57,805 nucleotides of DNA from Eubacterium sp. (GTDB lineage: Bacteria; Bacillota; Clostridia; Lachnospirales; Lachnospiraceae), in contig JAFXZW010000107.1 in NCBI GenBank assembly GCA_017541035.1, positions 1-57,805 on the forward strand, given 5' to 3'. The first letter of the stretch is position 1. Each line of letters opens with the position of its first letter. This document shows positions 7,503 to 15,878 of the stretch, one piece after another. Under the pieces are notes generated by a model, which had not been told where the DNA came from, ran no database searches, and was given only the letters and a program-made list of their open reading frames with translations. Both the position numbers and the translations under genes were made by a program.

Positions 7503-8552
7503 TTGGTTGCAGGTTGTGGTATGATGAGAGAGACGCATATTCTTCTGATCCTGACAGGGGGAACCATCGGAACCTGTCAGGATGAGGACGGAAAAAGAAG
7601 ACTTGCCGGAGCAGACGGGGAACCGTTGCTGATCCGGGCGTTAAAGGAACGGGAGCCGGGGATACCCTTTCGGGTGACGATACGAGTTCCTTATCAGGTA
7701 CTCAGTGAACATATGACACTTTCCCATCTTTCGAAGCTGGCGGAGTGTCTTCGGAGCGAAGATCTGACGAAGTATGACGGCGTTTGTATCACTCATGGTT
7801 CGGATACGCTTGCCTATACGGCGGCTTTCCTCGGAGAACTGATGCGGGGCTGCCCGGTTCCGGTATTTCTGCTGGCGGCGCAGCGCCCTATTTCCGACCC
7901 GGAAAGCAATGGGGTTGAAAACACCATTGCGGCACTGAAGCTGATCGGAAGGTACAAAGGCAGGATAGGCAGCTCCGGATCGGAAGGGGAGGTGGCTTTT
8001 TCTTCCCAGGTTGATGCTTTCGGTGGAAATGAAGCACCGGTGTTCATCGCCTACCGAAATACGGACGGGCATATGTATCTTCACAGAGGTGAGGAGCTTC
8101 GCCAGTGTGAGCCTGGGACGGATGATTTCTTCAGTCGGGGCATGCAGAGGATTGATTCCTGTGGGTGGCCCGGCTCCGGAGAAAAGGCGGATTTGGAGGA
8201 TACGGATAAGGAAGAAGGGGGAATTCCCGGGGATTGGAGAGTTCCGGAGCTTACGCTCCGGCCGGATGTGCTCCTTATTCATCCCTATGTAGGGATCCGC
8301 TATGACTGCATTTCACTTACCGGTATCCGTGCGGTGTTGCATACGCTTTACCACTCTTCGACAGCACCGCAGGAATTGACCGGGTTCCTGGACCGATGCG
8401 GAAGGGAAGGCGTCAAATGCTATATTCTTCCCTGTGATCCCGGGAATTATCACTATGAGACGACAGCTGAACTGCTGGAGCATGGGGCGATCCCCGTTAT
8501 GGAAATGAGTGAGGAAAGTGCCTTTTTCAAGGCGCTTTTCGGAAGATTGTGA
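7503..8552 (+). CDS. Asparaginase family protein (L-asparaginase, type I-like)
   Basis: A 349-residue enzyme that hydrolyses asparagine to aspartate and ammonia. Both catalytic threonine motifs are present: LILTGGTIGTC near the N-terminus and CITHGSDTLAYTAAF near residue 97. Lack of a signal peptide suggests a cytoplasmic enzyme. The start is unclear: TTG 7503 has a good GGTGAGG site seven bases upstream, while ATG 7521 gives the usual short lead into TGGTI but a poor site. A charged low-complexity insert lies around residues 222-245 (GEKADLEDTDKEEGG). Confidence 0.85.
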   Translation: MVAGCGMMRETHILLILTGGTIGTCQDEDGKRRLAGADGEPLLIRALKEREPGIPFRVTIRVPYQVLSEHMTLSHLSKLAECLRSEDLTKYDGVCITHGSDTLAYTAAFLGELMRGCPVPVFLLAAQRPISDPESNGVENTIAALKLIGRYKGRIGSSGSEGEVAFSSQVDAFGGNEAPVFIAYRNTDGHMYLHRGEELRQCEPGTDDFFSRGMQRIDSCGWPGSGEKADLEDTDKEEGGIPGDWRVPELTLRPDVLLIHPYVGIRYDCISLTGIRAVLHTLYHSSTAPQELTGFLDRCGREGVKCYILPCDPGNYHYETTAELLEHGAIPVMEMSEESAFFKALFGRL

Positions 8553-8641
8553 TGCATCTGTGGTTATGTCTGACTGTAAACGAAGTAACTGTTAATCATC
8601 CGCCATATGGGGATGGTCAGTTCAAGAATGGGAGGGAATAT

Positions 8642-10888
8642 ATGGATATTCAGGCGATTATGGATAAAATGACACTTGAGGATAAGGCAAGGATCGTGGC
8701 AGGACGCGGCTTCTGGCACACGCAGGCGATACAGGATGTGCCTGAGATCCAGGTAAGCGATGGTCCTCACGGACTCAGAAAGATAAATGAAATTCCGGAA
8801 CTGGAGAAGAGTGAAACCATCACTGCTGTTTGTTTTCCGGCAGCCTGTGCCACATCAGCGTCCTTCGATACGGAGCTGATGGAGGAAATGGGCCATGTTC
8901 TGGGAAAGGAGTGTCAGGCTGAAAATGTAGGCGTGATCCTGGGGCCGGCTGTGAATATCAAACGCTCTCCCCTTTGCGGACGTAATTTCGAATACATTTC
9001 CGAAGATCCTTATGTGGCTGGAAAGCTTTCCGCAGCACTGATCCGTGGCGTACAGGCGGAAAATGTGGGTACTTCCATCAAACACTTTGCTGCGAATAAT
9101 CAGGAGTTTGAGCGTATGTACGGAAGCTCCGAGGTAGATGAAAGAACACTTCGGGAGATTTATTTTCCGGCTTTTGAGATTGCTGTAAAGGAAGCGCAGC
9201 CCTGGACGGTAATGTGCTCCTATAACCGGATCAACGGAACCTATTCCTCCGAGAATTCCTGGCTTCTTACGGATGTGCTGCGGAAGGACTGGGGATTTGA
9301 CGGCCTCGTTATGTCCGACTGGGGTGCCGTTTCCGACCGGATCGCAGGTATCGCGGCCGGACTGGATCTGGAAATGCCAGGCTCCAACGGGGTAAATGAG
9401 TCCATGATCTGTAAGGCCGTGGAGGATGGAACCTTATCGGAAGAAGCATTGGATGCTGCGGTGAAAAATGTACTTTGCCTGGTAGAGCGGTTTATCGAGA
9501 ATCGTCAGGCGGAGACCTTTGACCGGGAGGCGGATCATGCGGAAGCGGTTCGGATCGCCAAAGAGTGTATCGTTCTTCTGAAAAATGAGGAAAATGTACT
9601 TCCTCTTGCGAAAGAGGAACAGGTGGCTCTGATCGGCGGATTTGCGGAGAATCCGCGTTATCAGGGTGGCGGCAGTTCCCATATCGAAAGCTATCATGTG
9701 GTATCCGCTCTTTCGCTTGCCGAGAGATACGGACATTTCTCCTATAACCGTGGGTTCTCCGATACGGAGGATATTTACGAAGAGGAGCTTCAGGCAGAAG
9801 CAATCGCCGCAGCGGAGAAGGCAGATAAGATCGTAGTTTTTGCCGGACTGCCGGATATCTTTGAGTCAGAAGGATATGACAGAGATCATATGCAGCTTCC
9901 GGCTTGCCAGAACCGTTTGATCGAGCAGCTGGTAAAGACGGGAAAGCCGGTAATCGTGGTGCTTCACAACGGTTCACCTGTAGAGCTTCCCTGGGCGGAT
10001 GATGTGGCCGGGATCGTGGAGGCTTATCTGGGGGGTGAAGGAATCGGAGAGGCTGTGATGGATGTGCTTTACGGCCGCCACAATCCCTCGGGCAAGCTGG
10101 CAGAGAGTTTTCCCCTGAAGCTGTCCGATAATCCCAGTTACCTGAATTTCCCGGGAACAGCGTATAAGGTGAATTATGCTGAGGGTATTTTCGTGGGATA
10201 CCGCTATTATGATACAAAGCAGATGGACGTTCGTTTCCCCTTCGGCTTCGGTCTTTCCTATACGAATTACCGGTACAGTAATCTGAAGATCAGCAGAGAC
10301 AGCTTTACGGCGGAAGAGGGTGTTACGGTTTCTGTGGATGTGACAAATATCGGAGATCGTGCCGGCAAGGAAACGGTTCAGCTTTATGTATCCGACAAAA
10401 CCGGAAGTACCATTCGACCGGTGCATGAACTGAAGGGCTTCTGTAAGCTGGCTCTGGAACCCGGGGAAACGAAGACGGCAAAGTTTACGCTGGATAAAAG
10501 AGCCTTTGCCTGGTATGATACGGAAAGTGCCGACTGGTACGCAGCGAACGGCTCCTATGTGATCGAGGTGGGCAGATCTTCCCGACAGATCGAATACACC
10601 GCGGAGGTGCATATCATCGGAAGCAAGGTAAAGCCTCCTGTCATCACACCGGACGTGCAGATCGGTGATCTGCTGAAAAATCCCTACACCAGGGAATTCA
10701 CTTTACAACGTCTGAAAAAATACATGGACCGGTTCCATCAGAGTGACAGTGAGACGGAGGAAATGGTGGAGGCCGTTGTTCGATTCATGCCGCTTCGGGC
10801 GCTCCGCAGTTTCCAGTATATTTCAAATGAAGAGGTGGAGCAGATATGCGAGGATCTGAAGAAGTGTATTGAGGAGAAGATGGAGTAA
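8642..10888 (+). CDS. Glycoside hydrolase family 3 (beta-glucosidase type)
   Basis: A 748-residue enzyme that releases sugars, probably glucose, from beta-linked oligosaccharides. The N-terminal TIM barrel carries KHFAANNQEFERM and the nucleophile aspartate in GLVMSDWGAVSDR (near residue 235). The alpha/beta sandwich follows with VALIGGFAENPRYQGGGSS and the fibronectin-III-like domain with FPFGFGLSYTNY and ELKGFCKLALEPGET. No signal peptide, so it is cytoplasmic and would act on imported sugars. ATG 8642 has GGAGGG upstream; an earlier GTG at 8549 has none. Confidence 0.93.
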   Translation: MDIQAIMDKMTLEDKARIVAGRGFWHTQAIQDVPEIQVSDGPHGLRKINEIPELEKSETITAVCFPAACATSASFDTELMEEMGHVLGKECQAENVGVILGPAVNIKRSPLCGRNFEYISEDPYVAGKLSAALIRGVQAENVGTSIKHFAANNQEFERMYGSSEVDERTLREIYFPAFEIAVKEAQPWTVMCSYNRINGTYSSENSWLLTDVLRKDWGFDGLVMSDWGAVSDRIAGIAAGLDLEMPGSNGVNESMICKAVEDGTLSEEALDAAVKNVLCLVERFIENRQAETFDREADHAEAVRIAKECIVLLKNEENVLPLAKEEQVALIGGFAENPRYQGGGSSHIESYHVVSALSLAERYGHFSYNRGFSDTEDIYEEELQAEAIAAAEKADKIVVFAGLPDIFESEGYDRDHMQLPACQNRLIEQLVKTGKPVIVVLHNGSPVELPWADDVAGIVEAYLGGEGIGEAVMDVLYGRHNPSGKLAESFPLKLSDNPSYLNFPGTAYKVNYAEGIFVGYRYYDTKQMDVRFPFGFGLSYTNYRYSNLKISRDSFTAEEGVTVSVDVTNIGDRAGKETVQLYVSDKTGSTIRPVHELKGFCKLALEPGETKTAKFTLDKRAFAWYDTESADWYAANGSYVIEVGRSSRQIEYTAEVHIIGSKVKPPVITPDVQIGDLLKNPYTREFTLQRLKKYMDRFHQSDSETEEMVEAVVRFMPLRALRSFQYISNEEVEQICEDLKKCIEEKME

Positions 10889-10915
10889 GGAAGTGACACC
10901 TGTATATTAAAATGT

Positions 10916-10981
10916 CATCCCGGGCGAATGCGGGGGATCTCCTCAGGTGAAAAGGGAGTTCCCTCACATCCGCTCGGGATG
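10916..10981. repeat. Dispersed inverted repeat (GTCATCCCGAGCG family)
   Basis: CATCCCGGGCG at 10916 pairs with the CGCTCGGGATG ending at 10981, with partly paired GGATCTCC and GGGAGTTCCC arms inside. Related copies lie near 24003-24037, 30109-30261 and 46730-46860. Confidence 0.65.
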
Positions 10982-10992
10982 AAAGGTGAAAA

Positions 10993-11793
10993 TTACGTAT
11001 TTTTGTTTGCAGTGCGTCGTCCGCGGTAATCGGAGAACTTTCCTTTCAGTCGGGAAAATGAGAAGGTGTCCTTATATTTCGCAAAGAAGGCTCCCATGGA
11101 GAGAGACTTGAGTTCAAAGGGACGGAAGAAATGATCCTCTTCTTTGGCAGATTTCCGTACTTCGTTGATCTTCCCCCTGAAAGCGGTGAAGAGGACAACG
11201 ATGTTGTGTTCCTTTGCCAGCGCTTTTACGAGATGAAAGAATCTGATGGTGTGCAGGAAATCGATCACGAAGATCACAAAGAAAGCGATGATGGCGATAT
11301 TGTAGCCCGGCAGATCCGTTACGAAATCCAGCACCTTCAGCATGGGTTTGTGCACGATGAAATAATAGATCGCGCAGATGATGCCCCAGAAAAAGGTGTA
11401 CAGCGGGCAGATAATGCCACGGAAGTTGAACCGGTTATCCGAGTAATCCCAGAGCCGCATATTCAGCTTGAGGATGAAGATATATCCTGTGATCAGCTCG
11501 ATGATGGTCATGACCAGTACCATCAGCAGCAGTACCAGGATCTTCGTGCCCCAGCCCTCCGGATCCAAGCCCGGAAATGTGATGAAGGACATCACATACA
11601 GGATGGAGAGTCCGGTACCGTAGAGCGGAAGCCACGGCCCCCTGAGGAACCCGGGATTCACCCATTTCTTCGTCTGGCCGATGGACGGCACAAAATGGCG
11701 GTAGAAGAATTCGATGATCCACCCGCCGATACAGCCGAAGATAAAGATAAATGCAATTCGTTGTAGAAATTCAATCATAAAGAACCTGTTCAT
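10993..11793 (-). CDS. PF06541 (CmpB-like) putative ABC transporter permease
   Basis: A 266-residue membrane protein of the family listed as putative ABC-transporter type IV. Typical features are CIGGWIIEFFYRHF, NPGFLRGPWLPLYGTG and LWDYSDNRFNFRGIICPLY, with five to six membrane segments and a basic C-terminal tail. Actual transport activity has not been shown for this family to my knowledge. The start is ambiguous: ATG at 11793 and ATG at 11778 are both possible and neither has a strong ribosome binding site. It stands alone on the minus strand. Confidence 0.8.
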   Translation of the reverse strand: MNRFFMIEFLQRIAFIFIFGCIGGWIIEFFYRHFVPSIGQTKKWVNPGFLRGPWLPLYGTGLSILYVMSFITFPGLDPEGWGTKILVLLLMVLVMTIIELITGYIFILKLNMRLWDYSDNRFNFRGIICPLYTFFWGIICAIYYFIVHKPMLKVLDFVTDLPGYNIAIIAFFVIFVIDFLHTIRFFHLVKALAKEHNIVVLFTAFRGKINEVRKSAKEEDHFFRPFELKSLSMGAFFAKYKDTFSFSRLKGKFSDYRGRRTANKNT

Positions 11794-11810
11794 TCATAAT
11801 CACTGATAAA

Positions 11811-12012
11811 ATGATGCTGGGGTCAAAAGGTATTTTGCCCCCAGCTGATGATTCGCAGCACGCACACTACGTGTGCAATGTGCTGCGAGAACACTCACGG
11901 CTCCCGTCATTTTGCTGCGCAAAATGACTACGCCATTCGTGTTCGGCGGGTCAAATAAGGTCTCGTGCGAATGCGCAAGCGCATCGCACGGACCTTTTGA
12001 CCCTATCATCAT
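11811..12012. repeat. MITE-like element with 21-bp terminal inverted repeats
   Basis: The ends 11811-11831 and 11992-12012 are complementary over 21 bases with one mismatch and one wobble (core GGGTCAAAAGGT and ACCTTTTGACCC). Inside are hairpins at 11854-11887, 11906-11928 and 11965-11989. There is no coding capacity. Right-end sequence recurs at 18474-18514 and 52442-52470. A clear target-site duplication was not seen. Confidence 0.6.
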
Positions 12013-12051
12013 ATAATAAGACCGGAATGAGTCAATGCTGAGACATTCCGG
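12013..12051 (-). terminator. Hairpin downstream of tRNA-Gly
   Basis: CCGGAATG at 12022-12029 pairs with CATTCCGG at 12044-12051. On the minus strand it is followed by a T-rich but interrupted run. It is a modest terminator for the tRNA gene. Confidence 0.4.
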
Positions 12052-12059
12052 CAATGGAT

Positions 12060-12130
12060 AGCGAATAACGGGAATCGAACCCGCATTTCCTGCTTGGGAA
12101 GCAGACGTGTTGCCATTACACCATATTCGC
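12060..12130 (-). tRNA. tRNA-Gly (anticodon CCC)
   Basis: Reading the minus strand gives a 71-base cloverleaf. The acceptor stem GCGAATA pairs with TATTCGC, and the D arm contains GTGTAATGGCAAC. The anticodon loop TTCCCAA sits on a TCTGC/GCAGG stem, and the T arm is GCGGGTTCGATTCCCGT. CCA is not encoded. Confidence 0.93.
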
Positions 12131-12153
12131 AGGCAGATTTTTAAGACTTTACT

Positions 12154-12181
12154 ATTTTAACACAAAATAGGAAAATGTCCA
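12154..12181 (-). promoter_or_regulatory. Promoter for tRNA-Gly
   Basis: On the minus strand TGGACA (12181-12176), a 16-base spacer and TAAAAT (12159-12154) lie 24 bases before the tRNA 5' end. Confidence 0.5.
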
Positions 12182-12250
12182 CCTTTTTCTGAAAAAGATG
12201 AAATGAGCAAAAAGGTGCGAGAGAAGAAAGATAGAAATCGGAGAGTAAAA

Positions 12251-13093
12251 ATGCTTTTTTACATTTATGTATGCATCAGTCTGTGCGGAAGCGGCGTAAT
12301 CCTCTGGTTGCAGGGGGCGAAGAATGTTCCGGTGGGAATACTGCTTTTTATCCTTTATTTCATCGGCATTTATATCCTCTGTTTTCTGTTTCATCTGCTG
12401 GTTTTTGCCATCGGAGGATATACCATCCATGTGGACCGGCTTCCGAAGACGATCCATACCTTTTACCGCTGGTACGGATTTGAAACGCTGAAGGTTTTCA
12501 TGAAGAGCCTGCATATACGTATCCATATTCACGGTTTGGAAAATATGCCGGAGAAGGGGACCCCCTTCCTGCTGGTGGGGAATCACCGCAGTATATTTGA
12601 TCCGATGATCGGCATGGCTTATCTTGTCGACTGGGACCTGGCCTATGTATCCAAGCAGGAAAATCTGGCGATCCCTTTTGTGGGACGTTATATTGCAGCG
12701 GTAGGATGTCTCCCGTTGGACCGGGAGAACCCGAAGAATGCTGTCCGGACCATTAAACAGGCAGCGGAGAATATCCGCAGCGGCTATGCAAATTACGGAA
12801 TCTATCCGGAGGGTGGGGAGAATAAGACGAACCAGCCGATGCTTCCCTTCCGGAACGGAGCCTTCAAGATCGCAAAGGATGCGGGTTGCCAGATTATTCT
12901 TACTACGGTGCGCAATTCGGATCATATCTTCCGGAGGGCCTTTACTTTTCGACCGATCCATATCGATTGGGATATTCTGGGAACCATCCCTGCGGAGGAA
13001 GTAAAAGCCTGCAAGACAAATGAAATCTCAGAAAGGGCATTTCAGGTGATGAATGCCTTTCTCACGGAAAATCCGGATCCCATTTACCATTAA
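12251..13093 (+). CDS. plsC: 1-acyl-glycerol-3-phosphate acyltransferase (PlsC family)
   Basis: A membrane-bound acyltransferase that adds the second acyl chain to form phosphatidic acid. Two membrane segments lie at the N-terminus. The catalytic motif N-H-x4-D is VGNHRSIFDPM and the substrate motif appears as YPEGGEN in place of the usual FPEGTR. ATG 12251 has a good GGAGAG site and gives 280 residues. An upstream ATG at 12203 would add a basic 16-residue lead but has a weak site. It is convergent with the GH31 gene, separated by a strong two-way terminator. Confidence 0.88.
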   Translation: MLFYIYVCISLCGSGVILWLQGAKNVPVGILLFILYFIGIYILCFLFHLLVFAIGGYTIHVDRLPKTIHTFYRWYGFETLKVFMKSLHIRIHIHGLENMPEKGTPFLLVGNHRSIFDPMIGMAYLVDWDLAYVSKQENLAIPFVGRYIAAVGCLPLDRENPKNAVRTIKQAAENIRSGYANYGIYPEGGENKTNQPMLPFRNGAFKIAKDAGCQIILTTVRNSDHIFRRAFTFRPIHIDWDILGTIPAEEVKACKTNEISERAFQVMNAFLTENPDPIYH

Positions 13094-13119
13094 GCAGGAA
13101 TCAGCTTTTCATTTAAAGA

Positions 13120-13170
13120 GGACGGCCTTTGATGATAATGTGCAAGTTTATCATCAAAGGCCGTCCCTTT
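13120..13170. terminator. Bidirectional terminator between plsC and the GH31 gene
   Basis: Arms of 19 perfect base pairs (13120-13138 and 13148-13166, GGACGGCCTTTGATGATAA type) with a nine-base loop. CTTTCTT follows on plus and CTCTTTAAAT on minus, so it can serve both convergent genes. Confidence 0.85.
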
Positions 13171-13185
13171 CTTACAGACGATGGA

Positions 13186-15534
13186 TCACTGGAATGAAAG
13201 AGTGATGGTTTTATTTACATTGTTCAGAATGGTGCTTCCGTCTTCAATCGTAAGCTCCGCACCTTCTGCGGATGCAGCAACGGTATTTACCAGCACGATC
13301 CTTGCCGGGGTTTCTCCCTCAACGGATATGACGATCTTTTCACCGGTCTTCACGGCGGAGACAGTCAGTTTCTTTTCTTTTTCCATGCTGTAAACCACTG
13401 CTTCCGCCCGGTTTGTCAGACCGAAGATCTTTACGGTACAGTTTTTCGCATAATCATATTCCGGTCCGTCATCCTCTGCCCCGAAGCAGATGATACTGTT
13501 CGGACGTGCCAGGATGGGCATTTCCGTGTAACCAACGGTTTTCTTCACCCAGCCGCCTGCCGGATAGGATTCCCCGGTGACGATGTCAGTCCAGACGTCA
13601 TCATTATCCACCTTCGGAAGATAGAACTCTGCAATACTGTCTGCATTGAAGACAGGCGCTACAAGCAGATCATCCCCCAGCATGTACTGTTTATCCAGGT
13701 ACTGACACATCTTATCGGCTGTATAGGAGATAACCATGGATCGCATGGAGGGGATTCCCTCTTCATGAGCTGTCAGGGCGGTTCTCCAGATATAGGGCAT
13801 CAGTCTGGCTTTCAGGCGGGTGTAGAAACGTACCACATCCACTGCTTCCTCATCATAAGCCCAGGGCACACGATAGGAAGTGCTGCCATGCAGGCGGCTA
13901 TGAGAGGACATCAGGCCAAAGGCTGCCCAGCGCTTATATACATCCGGCGTAGAGGTATTCTCAAATCCTCCGATATCATGGCTCCAATAACCGAAACCGG
14001 ACATTTGAAGGGAGAGTCCGCCGCGCAGGGACTGTTCCATGGATTCATAATCCGACCAGCAGTCGCCTCCCCAGTGAACAGGGAACTTCTGTCCTCCAAC
14101 GGTAGCGGATCGCGCAAAGAGGACGGCCTGGTCTTTACCCTTCATTTCCTCCAGAACTTCATAAACAGCCTGGTTGTACTGGTATGTATAATAATTATGC
14201 ATCTTCCGCGGATGTTTTCCGGATGCGTAAACGGCATCTACGGGAATACGCTCGCCGAAATCGGTCTTAAAGCAGTCAACGCCCATTTTTACCATGGCGC
14301 GCAGCTTATCCTGGTACCATTTCTTTGCTTCGGGATTGGAGAAATCAACAATAGCCATGCCGGGCTGCCACATATCCCACTGCCATACCGCACCATTGGG
14401 GCGTTTCAGGAAGTAGCCCTTCTCCATACCCTCATCAAACATGGCGGTATCCTGAGCGATATACGGATTGATCCAGACACAGACGGAAAGGCCTTTCTCA
14501 TGGATACGGCGGAGCATACCCTCCGGATCCGGGAAAACGCGCTCATCCCACACGAAATCCGTCCAGTGGAAATCCTTCATCCAGAAGCAGTCAAAGTGGA
14601 AAACCCGGAGAGGGATGCCCCTGTCAAGCATGCCGTTGACAAAGGACATCACCGTCTCCTCATCGTAACTTGTGGTAAAGGAAGTGGAGAGCCAAAGCCC
14701 GAAGGACCACACCGGCGGAAGGGAGGGCTTCCCCGTAATGTCAGTATACCTTCTGAGCACATCCTTCATATCCGGTCCATCAATGAAGAAATAATCCAGC
14801 TCTTCTCCCGGTACCGTAAATCCTACTTTATTTACAATTTCCGAACAAACCTCAAAGGAGACCTTATCCGGGGAATTCACAAATACTCCGTATCCTTTAT
14901 TGGAAAGATAAAACGGAATGTTCTTATAACCCAGATCCGTTGCGGTTCCACCGTCTTCGTTCCAGATATCAACGGTCTGTCCGTTACGAATGAAGGGGGT
15001 AAATTTTTCGCCGAATCCGTAGAACAGTTCTCCTACGCCGCAGCTCAGCTGCTGGCGCATATACATATCATCATCACTGCTCTTGACATAGGCATCCCCC
15101 AGCCAGTTGGTCTTCACGTAGGCCAGATCTCTCCAACCGCTTTTTGAGATAACCTTTCCATCCCGGATATATTCCATCAGAAAATTCTTCTTATTCACGC
15201 GAAGAGACAGGCCTCCGCTTATTACAGTAAGTGCCTCATCCGTATTTTCTACTTTCATCGACGCAGAGGTCTCGTCCAGATTCAGTTCAAATTCCGGCGT
15301 ATCCGGAAGAGTACCCTTATAGTGATAGGTCTTCACACGAATCACTCCCTCAGCGGGAGCAGAGATTTCCAGGGTAAGATTTACACCGCCCAGCGTGTCA
15401 CCTCTGTGATTGATCTTATGGGTGGGTGCGATCAGTTTAACATATCCTTTTTTTTCTTCGGTGAAGTAAACCTCCGCCGGCGAAAAAAGTCCGACACCTT
15501 CCTTCTGTATCCAACATCCGTTACTGAACTTCAT
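13186..15534 (-). CDS. yicI: Glycoside hydrolase family 31, alpha-xylosidase (YicI type)
   Basis: A 782-residue enzyme that removes alpha-linked xylose from isoprimeverose or xyloglucan oligosaccharides. The nucleophile aspartate is in CFKTDFGERIPVDA (about residue 415) and the acid/base aspartate in HWGGDCWSDYESM (about residue 482), as in YicI. The N-terminal beta domain and the block GFGLWLSTSFTTSY also match that subgroup. No signal peptide, so substrates are imported. GGAGG lies seven bases before the start. Together with the GH3 gene it suggests breakdown of plant hemicellulose fragments. Confidence 0.93.
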   Translation of the reverse strand: MKFSNGCWIQKEGVGLFSPAEVYFTEEKKGYVKLIAPTHKINHRGDTLGGVNLTLEISAPAEGVIRVKTYHYKGTLPDTPEFELNLDETSASMKVENTDEALTVISGGLSLRVNKKNFLMEYIRDGKVISKSGWRDLAYVKTNWLGDAYVKSSDDDMYMRQQLSCGVGELFYGFGEKFTPFIRNGQTVDIWNEDGGTATDLGYKNIPFYLSNKGYGVFVNSPDKVSFEVCSEIVNKVGFTVPGEELDYFFIDGPDMKDVLRRYTDITGKPSLPPVWSFGLWLSTSFTTSYDEETVMSFVNGMLDRGIPLRVFHFDCFWMKDFHWTDFVWDERVFPDPEGMLRRIHEKGLSVCVWINPYIAQDTAMFDEGMEKGYFLKRPNGAVWQWDMWQPGMAIVDFSNPEAKKWYQDKLRAMVKMGVDCFKTDFGERIPVDAVYASGKHPRKMHNYYTYQYNQAVYEVLEEMKGKDQAVLFARSATVGGQKFPVHWGGDCWSDYESMEQSLRGGLSLQMSGFGYWSHDIGGFENTSTPDVYKRWAAFGLMSSHSRLHGSTSYRVPWAYDEEAVDVVRFYTRLKARLMPYIWRTALTAHEEGIPSMRSMVISYTADKMCQYLDKQYMLGDDLLVAPVFNADSIAEFYLPKVDNDDVWTDIVTGESYPAGGWVKKTVGYTEMPILARPNSIICFGAEDDGPEYDYAKNCTVKIFGLTNRAEAVVYSMEKEKKLTVSAVKTGEKIVISVEGETPARIVLVNTVAASAEGAELTIEDGSTILNNVNKTITLSFQ

Positions 15535-15644
15535 TTTAATCCTCCCGAAAAAGCCACCCTGGCTATGATAAATGGTACCTTTATTCTGTGCGATTTTCCT
15601 TCGGAGAACAACCTAAGATATTTGAACAGAAATACCAAAAGAAT

Positions 15645-15680
15645 CACAAAAAAAGGACCGAAATCCGTTATGGATTTCGG
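15645..15680 (-). terminator. Terminator of tRNA-Ser
   Basis: CCGAAATCC (15658-15666) pairs with GGATTTCGG (15672-15680). On the minus strand the stem is followed by TCC and a run of seven T. Confidence 0.8.
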
Positions 15681-15689
15681 CCCATGCAG

Positions 15690-15777
15690 CGGAGACGGAG
15701 GGATTCGAACCCTCGTGCCGGTTGCCCGGCAAACTGATTTCGAGTCAGCCCCGTTATGACCACTTCGATACGTCTCC
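15690..15777 (-). tRNA. tRNA-Ser (anticodon CGA)
   Basis: The minus strand folds as an 88-base class II tRNA. Acceptor GGAGACG pairs with CGTCTCC and discriminator G follows. The anticodon arm CTGACTCGAAATCAG contains CGA. There is a long variable arm (GCCGGGCAACCGGC) and a T arm GAGGGTTCGAATCCCTC. CCA is not encoded. Confidence 0.95.
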
Positions 15778-15878
15778 AGTATGTGTCCGGAACCGGCCGG
15801 ACACCTTGCATAGTTTAGCAGATTTCCTCAAAGGTGTCAATGAGGTTGTCGGCCACTTCTTTTATGACAGAGTTGTGA

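Noticed and set aside
8549-8641. Upstream GTG start for the GH3 gene
   Set aside because: No ribosome binding site, and the added residues do not belong to GH3. ATG 8642 has GGAGGG and starts the family domain.
13765-15147. Long open frame of 460 codons antisense to the GH31 gene
   Set aside because: It lies wholly opposite a gene with clear catalytic motifs, has no recognisable domain and is explained by codon bias of the true strand.
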